Shown here in pieces: positions 35,301 through 46,311 of a stretch of 64,000 nt of DNA. Made by a program: the position numbers and the translations under genes. Source of the stretch: Telopea speciosissima (taxonomy: Eukaryota > Streptophyta > Magnoliopsida > Proteales > Proteaceae). A model generated the notes under the pieces. That model saw nothing but the letters and a program-made list of their open reading frames with translations, was not told the DNA's origin and did not search any database. The stretch is from NCBI RefSeq assembly GCF_018873765.1, contig NC_057916.1, positions 29,363,501 through 29,427,500 of the forward strand. The letters are read 5' to 3'. Position 1 is the stretch's first letter. Each line of letters begins with the position of its first letter.

Positions 35301-37000
35301 TGACTTGTTCAGATAATTCTAAACATAAAAATCTTATTGGACCATACATTGAGGATGTTTCCATGGTTCACTGCCTTATTATTTTAATCCAATGAAGCTT
35401 AGAGCCTGCATGTTTCCACACACACAGACACTCTCAATCTGCTCCCGACTCTAGGTTGTACTTAGTATTGATGCTCCCACTCTCTCTCTTGCTCAGTGTT
35501 TTGGGCATTTACGTTATACTGGACTAGGAGAGATAATGAGACTGCAGAAGTCAATTAAGTTTGCTTCTTTCGAAGATTATTGTTGGTGCAAGTTTGTCTC
35601 TGAACTTTGAGAGAAAATTCTTAATTTTTGATAAGATCGATTCTTTTCAATGTAATTTGTGATTTCTCAACTAGGCAAAGATCCCTAGTAATGACCATGC
35701 CTAGTAGTAATCATGCAGTTAAGCAACCCCATCAACATTCACTGCATTCACTAGCAAAAACATGATCATCTGCATAGCTTGAAAAAGTTGCACAACAGCC
35801 TGATTAATCAGGCCTGAGCAAAAGTCAACCACTAACATGTAGTCTGTTTCAATCTGTCTCAACAGGCACATTAGTGAAGGAAATACTTCATTAAAAGAGA
35901 ATAAAAGTAGTAGAGAATAAGTGGTACACGGATCATACTCTCTGGCCACTCTGCAAGGGTTGGATCATCCCAAGTTTGACCAGCAGCTTTACGAGGTATC
36001 ACTTTCTTCTTGGTCTCCGACTTGTTCTCAATCTCACTGCTTGCAAGTGCAGCTTTCACACTCTCAAGAGCTTCTGGTGTAATTGTGTGTGCATCCCTCT
36101 GAAATAACTGTTGGGCCTGTCTTGGTTGGGAAAAAACAAGAGGCAAAATGTCTACAGCAATTTAATTGCGATTCTGCAAATACAATGTTTCAAGCTATAA
36201 CACTATGAACCACAATAAATAAATAAATGAACAAATGAAAGTATCCAAGACTCTGGAAGAAAACAAATTCCTAAACCACATACTTGAAAAGGGCTTAATG
36301 AACCAGAATTCCCTCAATTGGGGGCCATTGATTCCTGAAACCAAACGTCAGAGAAGCACAAAAGCCAATTTTATTGTTCCAAAAAACCCTGTAAGTAATC
36401 TTAGTGACAGTTTCTACATTAAACAATTACCTTTTCTCAGCGTTACAGGCGCTGTAATCAAATGCCATATCTTGGCCAAGGAAGACAATGTCTTTCTAGT
36501 CTCGTCAATTACTGGGATTTTGCTAATTTACTAGACCAAGACATAGAATCAGATTCTTGTCCAAATTATGAATTCTATTAGCCATTAGAACATATTTGTT
36601 GCTCTTGAGTTCTTCAATATTACAAGAAGCAAAACACATACAAGTCTTAAGATCGACAATGATGTGCATAAAGCCGTAACTTGAAAGAGCAGCGAATCAA
36701 ATTACTCACCTGCTGATACTGTGGGAGCGAATACACACCGGAGACGACGAGCGCAGGAACCGAATACACAGAAGAGATAACCGGAGCAGGGAGGACTTTG
36801 ACCGGTGGAGGGATTTGCACCGTCGGAAGTGGAGGAATGTATGGGTTAGGGTACTGCTGGATGGCCATGGGGTCTGATTGTTGAAGGTGAAATGGTAGAG
36901 GGAAATAAGAACCGTTCGAGTACGTGAATTGAGAAGATGCAGAAGGGTTCACACCATGTATAGGAATAGCGTTTGAAGTCGAAGCAGATTCAGTCGCCAT
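32307..37000 (-). CDS. RBM42-like RNA-binding protein (one RRM), complete
   Basis: Six coding exons on the minus strand: 36710-37000, 35939-36116, 34352-34449, 32744-32840, 32481-32566 and 32307-32360. Phases agree and total 804 nt, or 267 residues. The start MATESASTSN is the first ATG of exon 1. Residues 1-97 are proline- and tyrosine-rich with YIPPLPTVQIPPPVKVLP. A linker follows with AAGQTWDDPTLAEWPENDF. The RRM has RNP2 as RLFCGDLG and RNP1 as RGYGFVSF. After KYVGNRPIKLRKSTWKERTD the basic C terminus ends KKSILHK. RBM42 orthologues bind RNA and associate with splicing and stress granule factors. Here the role is inferred from family only. No defect is seen. The intron between exons 2 and 3 contains a solo LTR, and the intron between exons 3 and 4 may contain a cassette exon. 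Confidence 0.93.
33100..34118 (-). other. RBM42-like intron, no further feature
   Basis: AT-rich intron sequence. I see no terminal repeats or coding motif in it apart from the A-run near 33107-33115. Confidence 0.4.
34119..34182 (-). other. Possible cassette (poison) exon of the RBM42-like gene
   Basis: A 64-nt block is bounded on the minus strand by an acceptor (GTGTGTATAG) and a strong donor (CAT|GTAAGTATT). Spliced between exons 3 and 4 it would add 64 nt, which is not a multiple of three, and place a TGA about 20 nt in. It would therefore truncate the RRM. Transcript support is unknown. Confidence 0.35.
34915..35274 (-). mobile_element. Solo LTR in RBM42-like intron
   Basis: It starts TGTTATAGCAAACACC and ends CATACATAACA, flanked by perfect 5-bp duplications AGTAT (34910-34914 and 35275-35279). 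The minus-strand reading has GTATTTATGTTCC (TATA-like) and the block TTCGCCCGTGGATGTA also present at 52600 and 39955, so the LTR is sense with the host gene. There are no internal domains. It is 360 bp. Confidence 0.88.
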
Positions 37001-38435
37001 TAGTAGAAAAAACTTCTTAGAAGTTAGAACTCCAACAATCAAACACGAAATCAGAGCACACTGTTCATGCAGAGAAGAAGGTTAACCTTGAGGCTTCAAT
37101 AGAAGAACGAGACTGCGAGAAGCAGACGCGAAGCGTAAGAAGTAAGAACCGAAATTACTAGAGAATTCAGCTGTGTTCTAGATTGTGATTCCTGCTAAAA
37201 AGCGCCTTAAGCGTACGAAACATCAACCGGGTCGTCCGTCGGTTGGACCGGAGATCGGTTTTCATGTATTTTATTTGGAAAAGGTAAAATTTTCCTGGAC
37301 TTAACCTTCCGAGCTTATAGACTGTCGGATCCGATTTCCGCGAACCAGTGATTCTTTGTTCTTCCTGCGAAACTTTAAAGAGGTAAATTGCTTTGAAAGT
37401 CCGCAAAAATGGTGATGAATTCAAAATCCAGAGGGAAAAAACTCTAAAGAGAGGAGGAGAGAGAAATAGATGAAATCTCATCATCGGTGAAGCCGCTATC
37501 TTATTTTGATTTACTTTTTAATGTCTTCTGATTTTTAGAAAAACTTGAACACTGTGTGTTCGAATTACCTGCTTGACTTGGGCAAGAAACGATTTTTCGT
37601 ATGAGGTTTTGGTTGCAGATGGAATTTGAGTCCATTTCATTTACATGGAAGTTTCTACATTCAAAATGGAAAATTTTTGGGGTTTGATGGTTCTACTTGA
37701 TAATTTTACTTACAGTAGAGACATGATGCACAGATTGCGTGAACTAGAATAACTTTGTTCTGATTAGAATTATGTTTCTGTGAAGTAATAATTAATAATA
37801 TGCTATTACTTAATTGGTCGAAGGTTTTTTTTTTTATTTGATGCTTTCCAGCAGTGCTAGAGCTGTGTGTGTCTAGGTTAGATCCATAACAGTTATGATA
37901 TGTATATATGGTTAATGTGCATGTAGTTCATGCTGCTTTTGAAGGAATTTAAAGCTGAGCAACATGCTGGCTTGTTAATCACTTTGAACCTGAAAGCAAT
38001 AGCTCTTCGCAATAAATTGGTGAGAGTGAATCGAAAGTGGGGGAAAAAATGATCATATGTGCTTCATTATCTTCAAAGAAGGTGGAAGCTAAATAGCTCA
38101 TGATCAATTTTGGCATATTAAAGATTTACAATGGACATTTCATTCTTAAACCACTGGTGGAACATTGGCAGTGGCAGTTTTATTGAGGGTCAAGGTCTAG
38201 GTTTGGATCTTGTGGAAGAAAGTCTCAGCTATATTTACTTCATTCATTGGATTGCACTGCCATGTTGAAGTGGTGGTTGTATTTCATAGCATGGCTAGAT
38301 AAGCTCACAATTGAATTTCCAGCCTTATTAGCATCATTTGAGTTTGGAGAGGATGTTCAACCTATTCATGAAATAGCATCTGCCCATTTGTAACGATCAT
38401 GGAACTGGGCATCACATCATTCCCTTCACCAACAC
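37001..38435. other. RBM42-like 5' UTR, divergent promoter region and unassigned sequence
   Basis: 37001-37120 is probably RBM42-like leader on the minus strand. To the right, towards the STK19-like relic on the + strand, lies a shared upstream region. The missing 5' exons of the STK19-like gene were looked for here and not found. 37500-38400 holds no recognised feature. Confidence 0.35.
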
Positions 38436-38790
38436 CAACTCAGCCTTTTCCCAACTAAATGGGGTCGGCCACATGGATCCTTGCCCTCCGATCAACTCTA
38501 TTCGAGGTCATACATGATACAAGGCCTAAACTATGCATTTCTTTCTTCACCAGTTTTCTTAGGGTCATTTTAGGTCTGCCCCTTGTTCTTTTAGTTCCTT
38601 CAATCTGAATCAAATCATTCCTCTATATTGGAGCAACCAAAGGCTTCTGTTGAACATGGCCATGCCACCTCAAACGACTTTCTTATAGCTTATCATGTAT
38701 CGGAGCTACTCCCAAAGCAGCTCTAATATGATCATTCTTTACTTTATGCTTCCTACTTTTGCCACACATCCATCTCAACATAAAAAGCTG
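38436..38790 (-). mobile_element. RTE-type LINE 3' fragment
   Basis: The + strand shows CAACTCAGCCTTTTCCCAAC followed by GGGGTCGGCCACATGGATCC. The minus strand encodes a degenerate LRWHGHVQ-like tail. It continues to CATCCATCTCAACAT near 38780. It is 5' truncated. Confidence 0.7.
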
Positions 38791-39191
38791 TTTTATTATT
38801 TATCACTCTCTAGAGTTAGATTTATTTATCTTCTCTTTACCTGACCATCTATTCTGGATATTTATCTTCAGGTTTCAATTCAGCCCTCTATTTTACATTT
38901 GCAATTGTATAGCAGTGTAAAGGACAGAACACAAGTGGATAGGGAGGTAAAGTTTTGATCCATCCATTGAAAACAAAAGTAATTGCTTGAGCATTTAATT
39001 TCTTACATTTTTTTGTGATCCAATCAATTTTTAAATTAACCTTAACTTGATACTTACTAGAGCTGCATTTCTGTGGAAGTCTGAATATGTAATTGGAGAT
39101 TGAAGATGACTACCATTTTGTCCTTTGTCCAAATATGAACTGTTTCTTGCATGATGTTTGAATCCTGTGTGTGTGCATATGTGTTAGAAAG

Positions 39192-39811
39192 AACACTCAA
39201 CTCAGCCTTATCCCAACTAAATGGGGTTGGCTACAAGGATCCTTTTCTCCAGTCAGTTCTATCAAAGTCATACTTGTTACTAGTCCTAAGCTATGCATGT
39301 CTTTCCTCACCACTTCTACTGGAGTCATTTTAGGCCTACCCTTGGCTCTTTTAGCTCCTGCAATCTGAATCAAATCACCCCTCCGTATTGGAGCACTCAA
39401 AGGCCTCCGGTGCACATGTCCATGCCACCTCAAACGCTTTTTTCGCATCTTTATCATGTATCGGAGCATAGTTTGAATTTGCAATTGAAATACCGAAATG
39501 CGATGAAATATTTCGGTTTCCAAAATGGCATGCAAATCGAGGGGTCTTTAATTTTTTGTTCTTTTTTTTCACCTAATTGGACCCTATTGGACCCTATTTT
39601 GGTGTCATTTTGGCGGTGTATTCTGACCATTTTGGTCATTCTAGTGTCATATTTTGTACCATTTCCGTCATTTCGGTGCCATTTCAGTGGTATGTTTTGG
39701 TTTGGACTAGGTTTGAAACCCTTGTCAAAACAAAAATCTTGAACCTTGTATTAGAGCCACTCCTAAATTAGCTCTATCTTATTCATTCTTTATTTTATGT
39801 TTTTTATTGTC
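39192..39811 (-). mobile_element. RTE-type LINE 3' fragment, interrupted by a small transposon
   Basis: The minus strand encodes KKRLRWHGHVHRRPLSAPIR followed by KRAKGRPKMTPVEVV, the RTE C-terminal tail. The + strand has CTCAGCCTTATCCCAACTAA at the start. RTE similarity breaks at 39466 (TATCGGAG) and resumes at about 39749 (TATTAGAGCCACTCC), so 39467-39748 is an insertion. Confidence 0.78.
39467..39748. mobile_element. Small MULE-like element within the RTE fragment
   Basis: The insert starts CATAGTTTGAA and its complement starts CAAGGTTCAAG, so the ends are weakly inverted. The flanks GTATCGGAG and GTATTAGAG are a 9-bp duplication with two changes. The interior is made of short GTCATTTTGG and CATTTCGGT words. 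There is no coding capacity. Confidence 0.6.
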
Positions 39812-40059
39812 TTGTTGAGTAAGGAAGAGTGAGAAGTAAGATTTGGGGGTTTTTTGTGCTAGGGTTTATGTAAAGAGTTCTTGCTGATCTTTGGGTGTTC
39901 TTGAGAGATCTCCACTGTATTTTCTTCCATTACATTGTGAATCATCTTCAGCTTCGCCCATGGACGTAGCACATCATATTGGTATGTGAACCACATTAAA
40001 TCTCTGTGTCATCTTTGCTTTGTTTTGTTTCTTCGTGTTTTTTGGTGTTTGCATTAACA
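39812..40059 (+). mobile_element. Truncated LTR of the 34915/52230 family
   Basis: It shares TTCTTGAGAGATCTCCA, TTCGCCCATGGACGTA and GTGTGAACCAC with the LTR at 52230 and ends GCATTAACA at 40059. The 5' half seen in the other copies is missing, and no target duplication was found. Confidence 0.65.
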
Positions 40060-40622
40060 GAAAATACCAAAAGAATATTAGTACAATGGGCCATATGATG
40101 GAGTTAGACCACCAAATTTGACATTTGGCTAATCTAGAGTGGACCCTACCTATCCATAAGACTGGAACTTTCTGAATCATGTGCCACATTGCACTAATCA
40201 GGTTGGCCACCTTTTCACTTCAATATATATTATCTGTATTTGACTTATGGTGCAATTGCATTTAATTTAATGAAGAAAAGGGTAAATGAGAACAGCACTC
40301 TTACTTTTATTCTTTTATGAACTGCATTTTCAAAAGAATTATTGGGCTAGCTGGCTGCAGATTATTGCTTCTTTCAATTGCGACTCCCCTTCTGCTTAAG
40401 AGAGCTAGTTTATGTTTGTTCATGATCTTTTTAATTTGATTGATAATATTTTATGGATGAAACTTTGAAAATTATATCATTTGAAAAATGGAATGGTATG
40501 AGGAATTTAAGTGTGTATGAGAAAACTTCATCCACCTGTTTTAATATTTACTGGTCTTTGTTTTTATTTTTACAGTTTTGGTACTCTTTGCTGCATCTTC
40601 ACTCTAATCATTTTGTGGAAAG
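40060..40622 (+). other. Intron or upstream sequence of the STK19-like pseudogene
   Basis: No coding similarity is seen. The stretch ends in an AG acceptor (GTGGAAAG) at 40622. Confidence 0.35.
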
Positions 40623-40667
40623 GTGAAAGATGACCAGATCTTTCTCTTGATTAATGCTGGTTTCCTT

Positions 40668-42136
40668 GTAAGTTGACTGAAATTTCTATCCATTCATTTC
40701 TCCTTTTTGTTGTATTCATGATTCATTTTCACTATGTAGGAATGGCCATGTATTATTTTTAGAATTTCATTTAATAATCTGTTTGTTTTGATCTTTGCTT
40801 GTTTTAGTTCCTCATTCATGTTGATTCACCAGTTACTTGGCGACAGAATTTTGTTGTGTAGGGGGTGGGATTTTAATACTGTCATATTAGAATTTGGTAA
40901 CTTTTGAAATCTTTAGCCTCACTGAAGACTTCTTTTGCCATTGTAATGGTGAAAGAAATGATTTGCATGCTCTATATTCTTCTCTTATTTTTGATTTTAC
41001 ACTTCTTATTGAAAAGTAGTTGAAAAGAGAGGGTTTGAGAAGAATAGATTGGCTTGTCTAGATGACAGAGGCCATTACTTTATTTATAACTTGAGAATAT
41101 TACAAAAAAAGGAATGATTTACTCAATCCCAATCTAGCACGTTTAACATGTGTGTAATGAACCTAGACACTACAATGAATCTGGTTACATTACACACATT
41201 ACCAAAAGAACCAAACCAACAGCCGAACCAGTTAGGGAACCGGTCTACACTTCAACAGAAGTCTGACTCATCTTTTATTAACACATTTTGGCTCTCATCT
41301 TTTATTAACATATTTAGGCTCCTGACTACAGGGACAAACTTTAACAGATCTAGGAATGACTGTCAATAAAAGTATTCATCTAGAGGTCGATGTTTAATTT
41401 GGCGATTTATATATCTTTAACCAAGGATTGATTTTCTGATAATATTATAAATGAGATTTATTACATGGTTTGAATCCTCCTGGGTCTTGATATTATTGTC
41501 TCACATATCATCCAGTTGAGTAGGGTCCCAAAAGAGTCCTGAAAACATTCTCAAAATGGACCCCCAGGGGGTTTCCCTGAGAGAAGCTTGGTATTCATTG
41601 TTTCTCTTTTCTTCCTTTTCCTTTTAAATAGTAAACCAATAACCAATTCAAATTCAAGGAGGACAAGGTAGCTATGTGGGCTTATGTCAAACCTCTTGAA
41701 ATGTTTGACGGATTCATTTTTGCTCGGGCTTTTAACTCCAGGCTAGAAGATGATCGTTGATTAAGCCATTTCACTTTCAATTGTTGTCTTGCAAAGGAGT
41801 GTCTCTGAACGGGCATGTGGGGGCTGTAGATGGACTAACCTGCAATTCTGTGCAGTGACCAGTTACTGCCACCTGCAATTGACATGCAAATCAGCAATTA
41901 ATCAGTAGTGGATCATGAAAATTAGGAAAGTGCAACTTAGAGGTGATCTTATGTAACCTCCATGATGAATTTTATTCCTCTTATTTTCTTAATTATTATT
42001 TTCATTAGAGGAATGCTGTTGATTGTTTGCTCACATTTTTATAATTCCACACAGTTCCAGAGAAGGATAATATTTCACTTTTTTGTGTCGGTTACCAATC
42101 TGTTCCTATTGTGATGTTTCTGTATTTTTTTTGTAG
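40668..42136 (+). other. Intron of the STK19-like pseudogene with a 25-bp tandem duplication
   Basis: CTCATCTTTTATTAACA occurs in tandem copies at about 41268-41291 and 41293-41316. Around it, 41010-41370 has the composition of an LTR fragment but no ends were found. Confidence 0.4.
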
Positions 42137-42213
42137 ACTCGCCAGCTAATTGATTCAAACATATACTAGTTTGCTATTCCAAGTATTGGCTCAGTACTCG
42201 AGGTCTTTCACAG

Positions 42214-43021
42214 GTAAATTATCTTATGGTTTTGCCTTTTTAAAATTTGATGTATGATCCCTTAGTAACTTATTACATTTGGCTTTTTGTTGGCTAGATA
42301 CAAATATGTGTGAAAGTTAACATGCACTGCCCCTTCAAATAAATGAGGATCAGACGTTTGGATACTCAAGTCATTAAGATGATGCTCCCTCTAATGAAAA
42401 CTGAACCCAATGTCTGTTGAATTGAGAGTCCGAGCCAAAAAAAAAAAAAAAAAAAAGATTTGCTTTAGTTGCAATTTGGTCCTTTTTACCCCTTGTTCAG
42501 GTCCTGATTTTGTTACCTAGTACATGTGATTTTCTTTATGTCTATTCAATTGTCATTTCATGTCTATGCAAGTACTCAGGACTTCAGGAGTACAAGCTCT
42601 TGCCATGTAACTAGAACGTTACTATGTTTCATTTTCTGGCCTTTTGCACATATGTTGATCCATGTCAATACTGGATACTTCTGTGTTCGTCATCCCCACC
42701 CCCTCTCCCCTCCCAAAAAAAAATTTAAAAATTAAAATAAAGAATAAATAAAGGAAATAACAAAAGAATGAGGGGGAGCAACAAGAGGGACGGAGAGGTT
42801 TCCCATGAAAAGAAGAGAAAAAACTTTGCAGAAGCAAAGTTCTAGCCACACGGGTGGTTGCCTACAGGAAAAAAAACTAATTAATATGTAAAATTACAGT
42901 TGCCATGTCACAAATGTACTTGTTGCTTGTAGTCTTTATATAAAAGCCAACATCTACTGGTGATTTTTAGGATACTTTATTTCCATTTCTTGATTGTGAA
43001 GCATCTTAGTTATTCTTTCAG
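42214..43021 (+). other. Second intron of the STK19-like pseudogene
   Basis: Contains an A-run of about 20 at 42436-42456 and an AT-rich block after 42716. No gene or complete element is seen. Confidence 0.4.
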
Positions 43022-43226
43022 GGAAGAAAAGAGCTCCTATCATTGCTTAACCATAGGAAATACAAAGAAACGCTGCTTTCTCCTTGTGAGAATGAGCTCC
43101 TTTGCATGTTTCCACTTGATATGTGATTTCCTCTTCGGGATCTAATTGGCTCTGGGCACCTGAAAACATTCCAGACCTCTCTGGTTGTTCGGGTCTCTAA
43201 GGATTAAGGATAGAAGGTTTTTTTCT

Positions 43227-44899
43227 CGGAAATTTACACGTACCTCCCCTGAGGTATCAACTAATTACCGATTCACCCATGATGTTTCACTATTTACAGG
43301 TACCTCCCCTACTTTCCAAAATATTGAATAAGTTAATCCAGTCCGTTAGTTGTTCCGTTAGTTGCGAAAGGTAAGAGTATTTTAGACATTCTATGACCAA
43401 TATACCCTTGATAGGGTAGAATGACATTATTGTCCTCTTCTTCATTCTTCTTCATCGTCTTCCATTATTTCCCTTATTTCTGCTCTTGAAGAACTCTAGC
43501 GGCAGAAAACCATCCATGGCCACACCGTCATAGTTGATTTGATTTCACTTTCTTTTTATATTTTCCCCCTATTTTCCCACTACCAAGATTTCAGATGTAA
43601 ATGGTTGTAAAACAGAAAACTAGAAAGTAATCCATCATCTCATCTGATTCCCTCACATTCACAGGAGCCGTTCTTTCCTATTCGGTAATTAGGAGCGAGT
43701 AAAACCAGGGTCTCTCTCTCTCTCTCTCCCCTTGTGCGCTCGAGGCTACTGATTACCCACCACTAAAGAACGGAAGAAACAAAGAGGAGCCTTTTCACTG
43801 TTTAGATCGGACAGCCTCAGCTATGCTTCCCACCGTCCAATCCTTCTCTCTTTTATTCGCTTTCCTTTTCGTCGTCTCTCTGGCTTTCACTTCCGAGTCT
43901 GATCAGAAGGTAATGTTTCAGACTTCACCAACTCTTCCTGAACCCTAATTATCTCACTCTCTGAGGAAATTCGTGTCATGGGTCGTGGATCTTTTTATTC
44001 GATTTGGTATTTCCGCACTTGCTTATCCATTACATTAGATCTGCAAGGTCGTTTATGTGGAGAGGCTTGAATTTCTGCCATCTTTGGTGATTTCTGGGCA
44101 TACTCTATTGTTCGGCTGGGTTCATACAATCTAGAGTTAGTGCTCTTTGTCGCTGGTTCAAGATTGCAGCTTGGGGACACTTCTTGGTATTTGGAGCTTC
44201 TGATGTAGTTCTTTGTGTTTTGGACTAATATGAGGTCTTAGTCAGGGAATTGAACTCAGTGGTGTTGTTTGATTAGGGAATGGGGATCTATGGTTTGATT
44301 TCTTAGGTTGGAAAGGGAGGATTATGGTTTTATTTCTTAGGTTGGGAAATTCATTGTGGATCCATTACAGAATGATAATTTGTTTGGGTTAAATGGCGTT
44401 GGATTCATTTTATGGATTATTTCTCAGATCATTATCTGCATTTTCTGTTGCTGATCGTGTAATGAGTACTTTATAGCGCGAGTGGGTTTGCAGAGTGTAT
44501 ATCAGCGTCACAGCCGGTGTTCTTCCATTTTTAAATAGATCTATACTAAAGCCAAGAAAACCCCTTAAAATTGAATACAACCATGGCAATATTTCTGCAA
44601 TGAAGGAAGATGACAGTGCTAGATCAGATTAGGAGTGTGAGAACCAGGAAGAAGAAGAAGATGATGACGATGAGGAAGAATGAAGAAGAGGACAATAATG
44701 TCTATCTACCCTAGCAAGGGTATATTGGTCATAAAATATCTAAAATACTCTTACCGTTTGCAATTAACGAAACAACTAACGGACTGGATTAACTTATTCA
44801 ATATTTTGGAAAGTAGGGGAGGTACGTGTAAATAGTGAAACATCATGAGTGAATCGGTAATTAGTCAATACCTCAGGGAGAGGTACGTGTAAATTTCCC
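43227..44899. mobile_element. Pack-MULE 1: long-TIR Mutator-like element carrying a host exon
   Basis: Two arms of about 240 bp are inverted copies (43227-43466 and 44655-44899). Each starts GGAAATTTACACGTACCT, then CCTGAGGTAT, TAATTACCGATTCA, GATGTTTCACTATTTACA and CCAATATACCC, with roughly 90 percent identity by eye. The interior contains a host-like 5' UTR, a first exon and the start of an intron instead of a transposase. The flanks are TTTTTTTCT and TTCTTTTTT. They are T-rich, so a true 9-bp duplication cannot be confirmed. It begins 20 bp after the stop of the STK19-like pseudogene, in what would be its 3' UTR. Confidence 0.85.
43823..43909 (+). pseudogene. Captured first exon resembling a TM9SF/TMN protein
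   Basis: 29 codons start at the ATG at 43823: MLPTVQSFSLLFAFLFVVSL, then AFTSESDQK, followed by a donor (AAG|GTAATG). The hydrophobic core is a signal peptide. The SESDQK ending at a phase 0 intron resembles the first exon of plant TM9SF1/TMN1 proteins (SESDHK-YQ). A TC-rich leader (about 43716-43733) and plausible 5' UTR precede it. No later exon lies inside the element, so only exon 1 was captured. The family assignment is tentative, as one exon of 29 residues is little evidence. Confidence 0.5.
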
Positions 44900-46136
44900 T
44901 TCTTTTTTTTTTTTTTGGGGGGGGGGGGTGGTTTGTTTCCTGATGACTGCCAGAAATCATTTATCTGGATTCAGTTGGACAGTTAACAAAAAATTCAGGA
45001 AGCATGTAGCAGTAGAAACTAATGCCAGATGATGGGGTCTACATCTGGAACAGCATTTTGTATTTTGTCTTTTGTCTTTTGTCTTCTACATATTTATCTG
45101 TTCATTTATTTGTTGTCTGGTGTTTGAGCAGCTTTATCATACATGCTCCTATAATGAGAAAATAAAATATCACTAGTGTGGTCACCACAATGTGACTGTG
45201 GGATGCTAAAACTTAAAAAAGAAAATTTTACAAGTGTGCAATGTAAAAACTATGTTCTTGCAGAGACCAAGCATCAGTTGACTCTTGCATTAAGTTATCT
45301 TTGTTTCCTTTTTCTCCCAATAGTTTGAACCTTGTCTTTATTCTTTTATTGAATTTTTTTTTATTAGTAGCCATGAAATATGTTGAAGAGGATATGAATG
45401 TGGGAAAATTATATGCAAGCCTCAAAAAATGGGGCTTATCAGACTCTAGCCAACTGTGAGAAGTGTTAACAGGGGCATGGTCCAAATGATAGCCATCAGC
45501 AGAACATTAAAAGCTTTAGTCATTTGGTTATTGTTTCATTTCTTCTGTTTTCAGCAGATGAGTATGGAGAAGTGACCTTATGGTTGTGGTATCAGTTTGG
45601 TTCTGGCCACTAAACCAATTGAGTTACTGGCTTTAAGAAATCTCCAAAGCAGGTCTGACTATTTTTTCCCCCTTCATCTAACTAGATCAGTGATGGTGGG
45701 GGGATTGAGGTTTTTTAATTAGAGCTATTAATAGATCAAATCTTGATTCTGCTCCCACTAGAATTCAATACAATAAAGATGGATTAAGGTTTACCCTGAT
45801 GCTATTCAATTATTATCTGCTCTAATTGTAATAACCTTGTTTATAATTAGACCAAATATAGATATACCAGTACTATTATACCTTTTTCTTTGGGTGGGAG
45901 AGGGGGGGGGGGGAGGGGTTGTAAATTTCTCAGTGCATTAAAATGGGCCTGTTAAAGGTAAAAGTGGTTTGGGTTTAATCAAATAGAGTACTTCACTAAA
46001 CTGTGTTGGACTAACAGCAGTTGCTATAAGTGCGTTAGGATGTAAATGGGCCTAGTAAAGCTAAAGCTGGTTTTAACTAGATTTAATTATTGTCACACTT
46101 TATTTTTCATATATTTATTTAAGTAATTTTTTTTCA
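44900..46136. other. Spacer between the two long-TIR elements
   Basis: Contains T/G-runs (44904-44927) and a poly(G) run at 45901-45915. A short stretch at 45555 resembling TM9SF exon 2 was rejected. No feature with clear ends is visible. Confidence 0.4.
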
Positions 46137-46275
46137 GGGAGTGTAGCATACACCAGCACACTCATGTGTCTATACCTCTCCTCCTCAAAACAAGGGGGTA
46201 GAGCCGTAGAGGTGTCTTTTCACATGAGGAGGAGAGAGATAGACTCATGGGAATGGTGGCGTAGGCCACACTCCC
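46137..46275. mobile_element. Fold-back MITE A
   Basis: The left arm GGGAGTGTAGCATACACCAG and the inverted right arm GGGAGTGTGGCCTACGCCAC match over about 50 bp, continuing with CTCTCCTCCTC. The element is nearly all stem, 139 bp. The target duplication was not resolved. Confidence 0.75.
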
Positions 46276-46311
46276 GGATAGAGTTTTTTTCCATTTATTT
46301 AATTAATTTAT

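Larger units (their letters stand above)
40623..43207 (+). pseudogene. STK19-like protein, C-terminal exons, disabled
   Basis: Three spliced pieces are recognisable. Exon A (40623-40667) reads VKDDQIFLLINAGFL. Exon B (42137-42213, acceptor TTTGTAG) reads TRQLIDSNIY, then a TAG stop in place of the usual W, then FAIPSIGSVL. Exon C (43022-43207, acceptor TTTCAG) reads RKELLSLLNHRKYKETLLSP, later PLDM, a TGA stop where R is expected, then LRDLIGSGHLKT and ends VVRVSKD with TAA. One base is missing at about 42204 (GAGGT for GAGGGT), which shifts the frame before the exon B donor. Intact plant STK19-like proteins are nuclear winged-helix proteins. In animals STK19 takes part in transcription-coupled repair. 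Upstream exons were not found. Splice sites remain good, so it died recently or is partly transcribed. The introns include repeat-rich spacer. Confidence 0.75.

Noticed and set aside
37960-38050. Possible upstream exon of the STK19-like gene (text reading AIALRNK)
   Set aside because: Does not match the expected N-terminal motif of the family and lacks a convincing acceptor.
43218-44908. 9-bp target duplication for Pack-MULE 1
   Set aside because: TTTTTTTCT and TTCTTTTTT agree at seven of nine sites, but T-runs on both sides make this uninformative.
45541-45620. A stretch reading like TM9SF exon 2 (AG then DEYGEVTLW) downstream of the captured exon 1
   Set aside because: Only about 15 nt match the family, two extra codons break the motif and stops follow at once. 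It lies outside the element that carries exon 1. Chance similarity is the better explanation.
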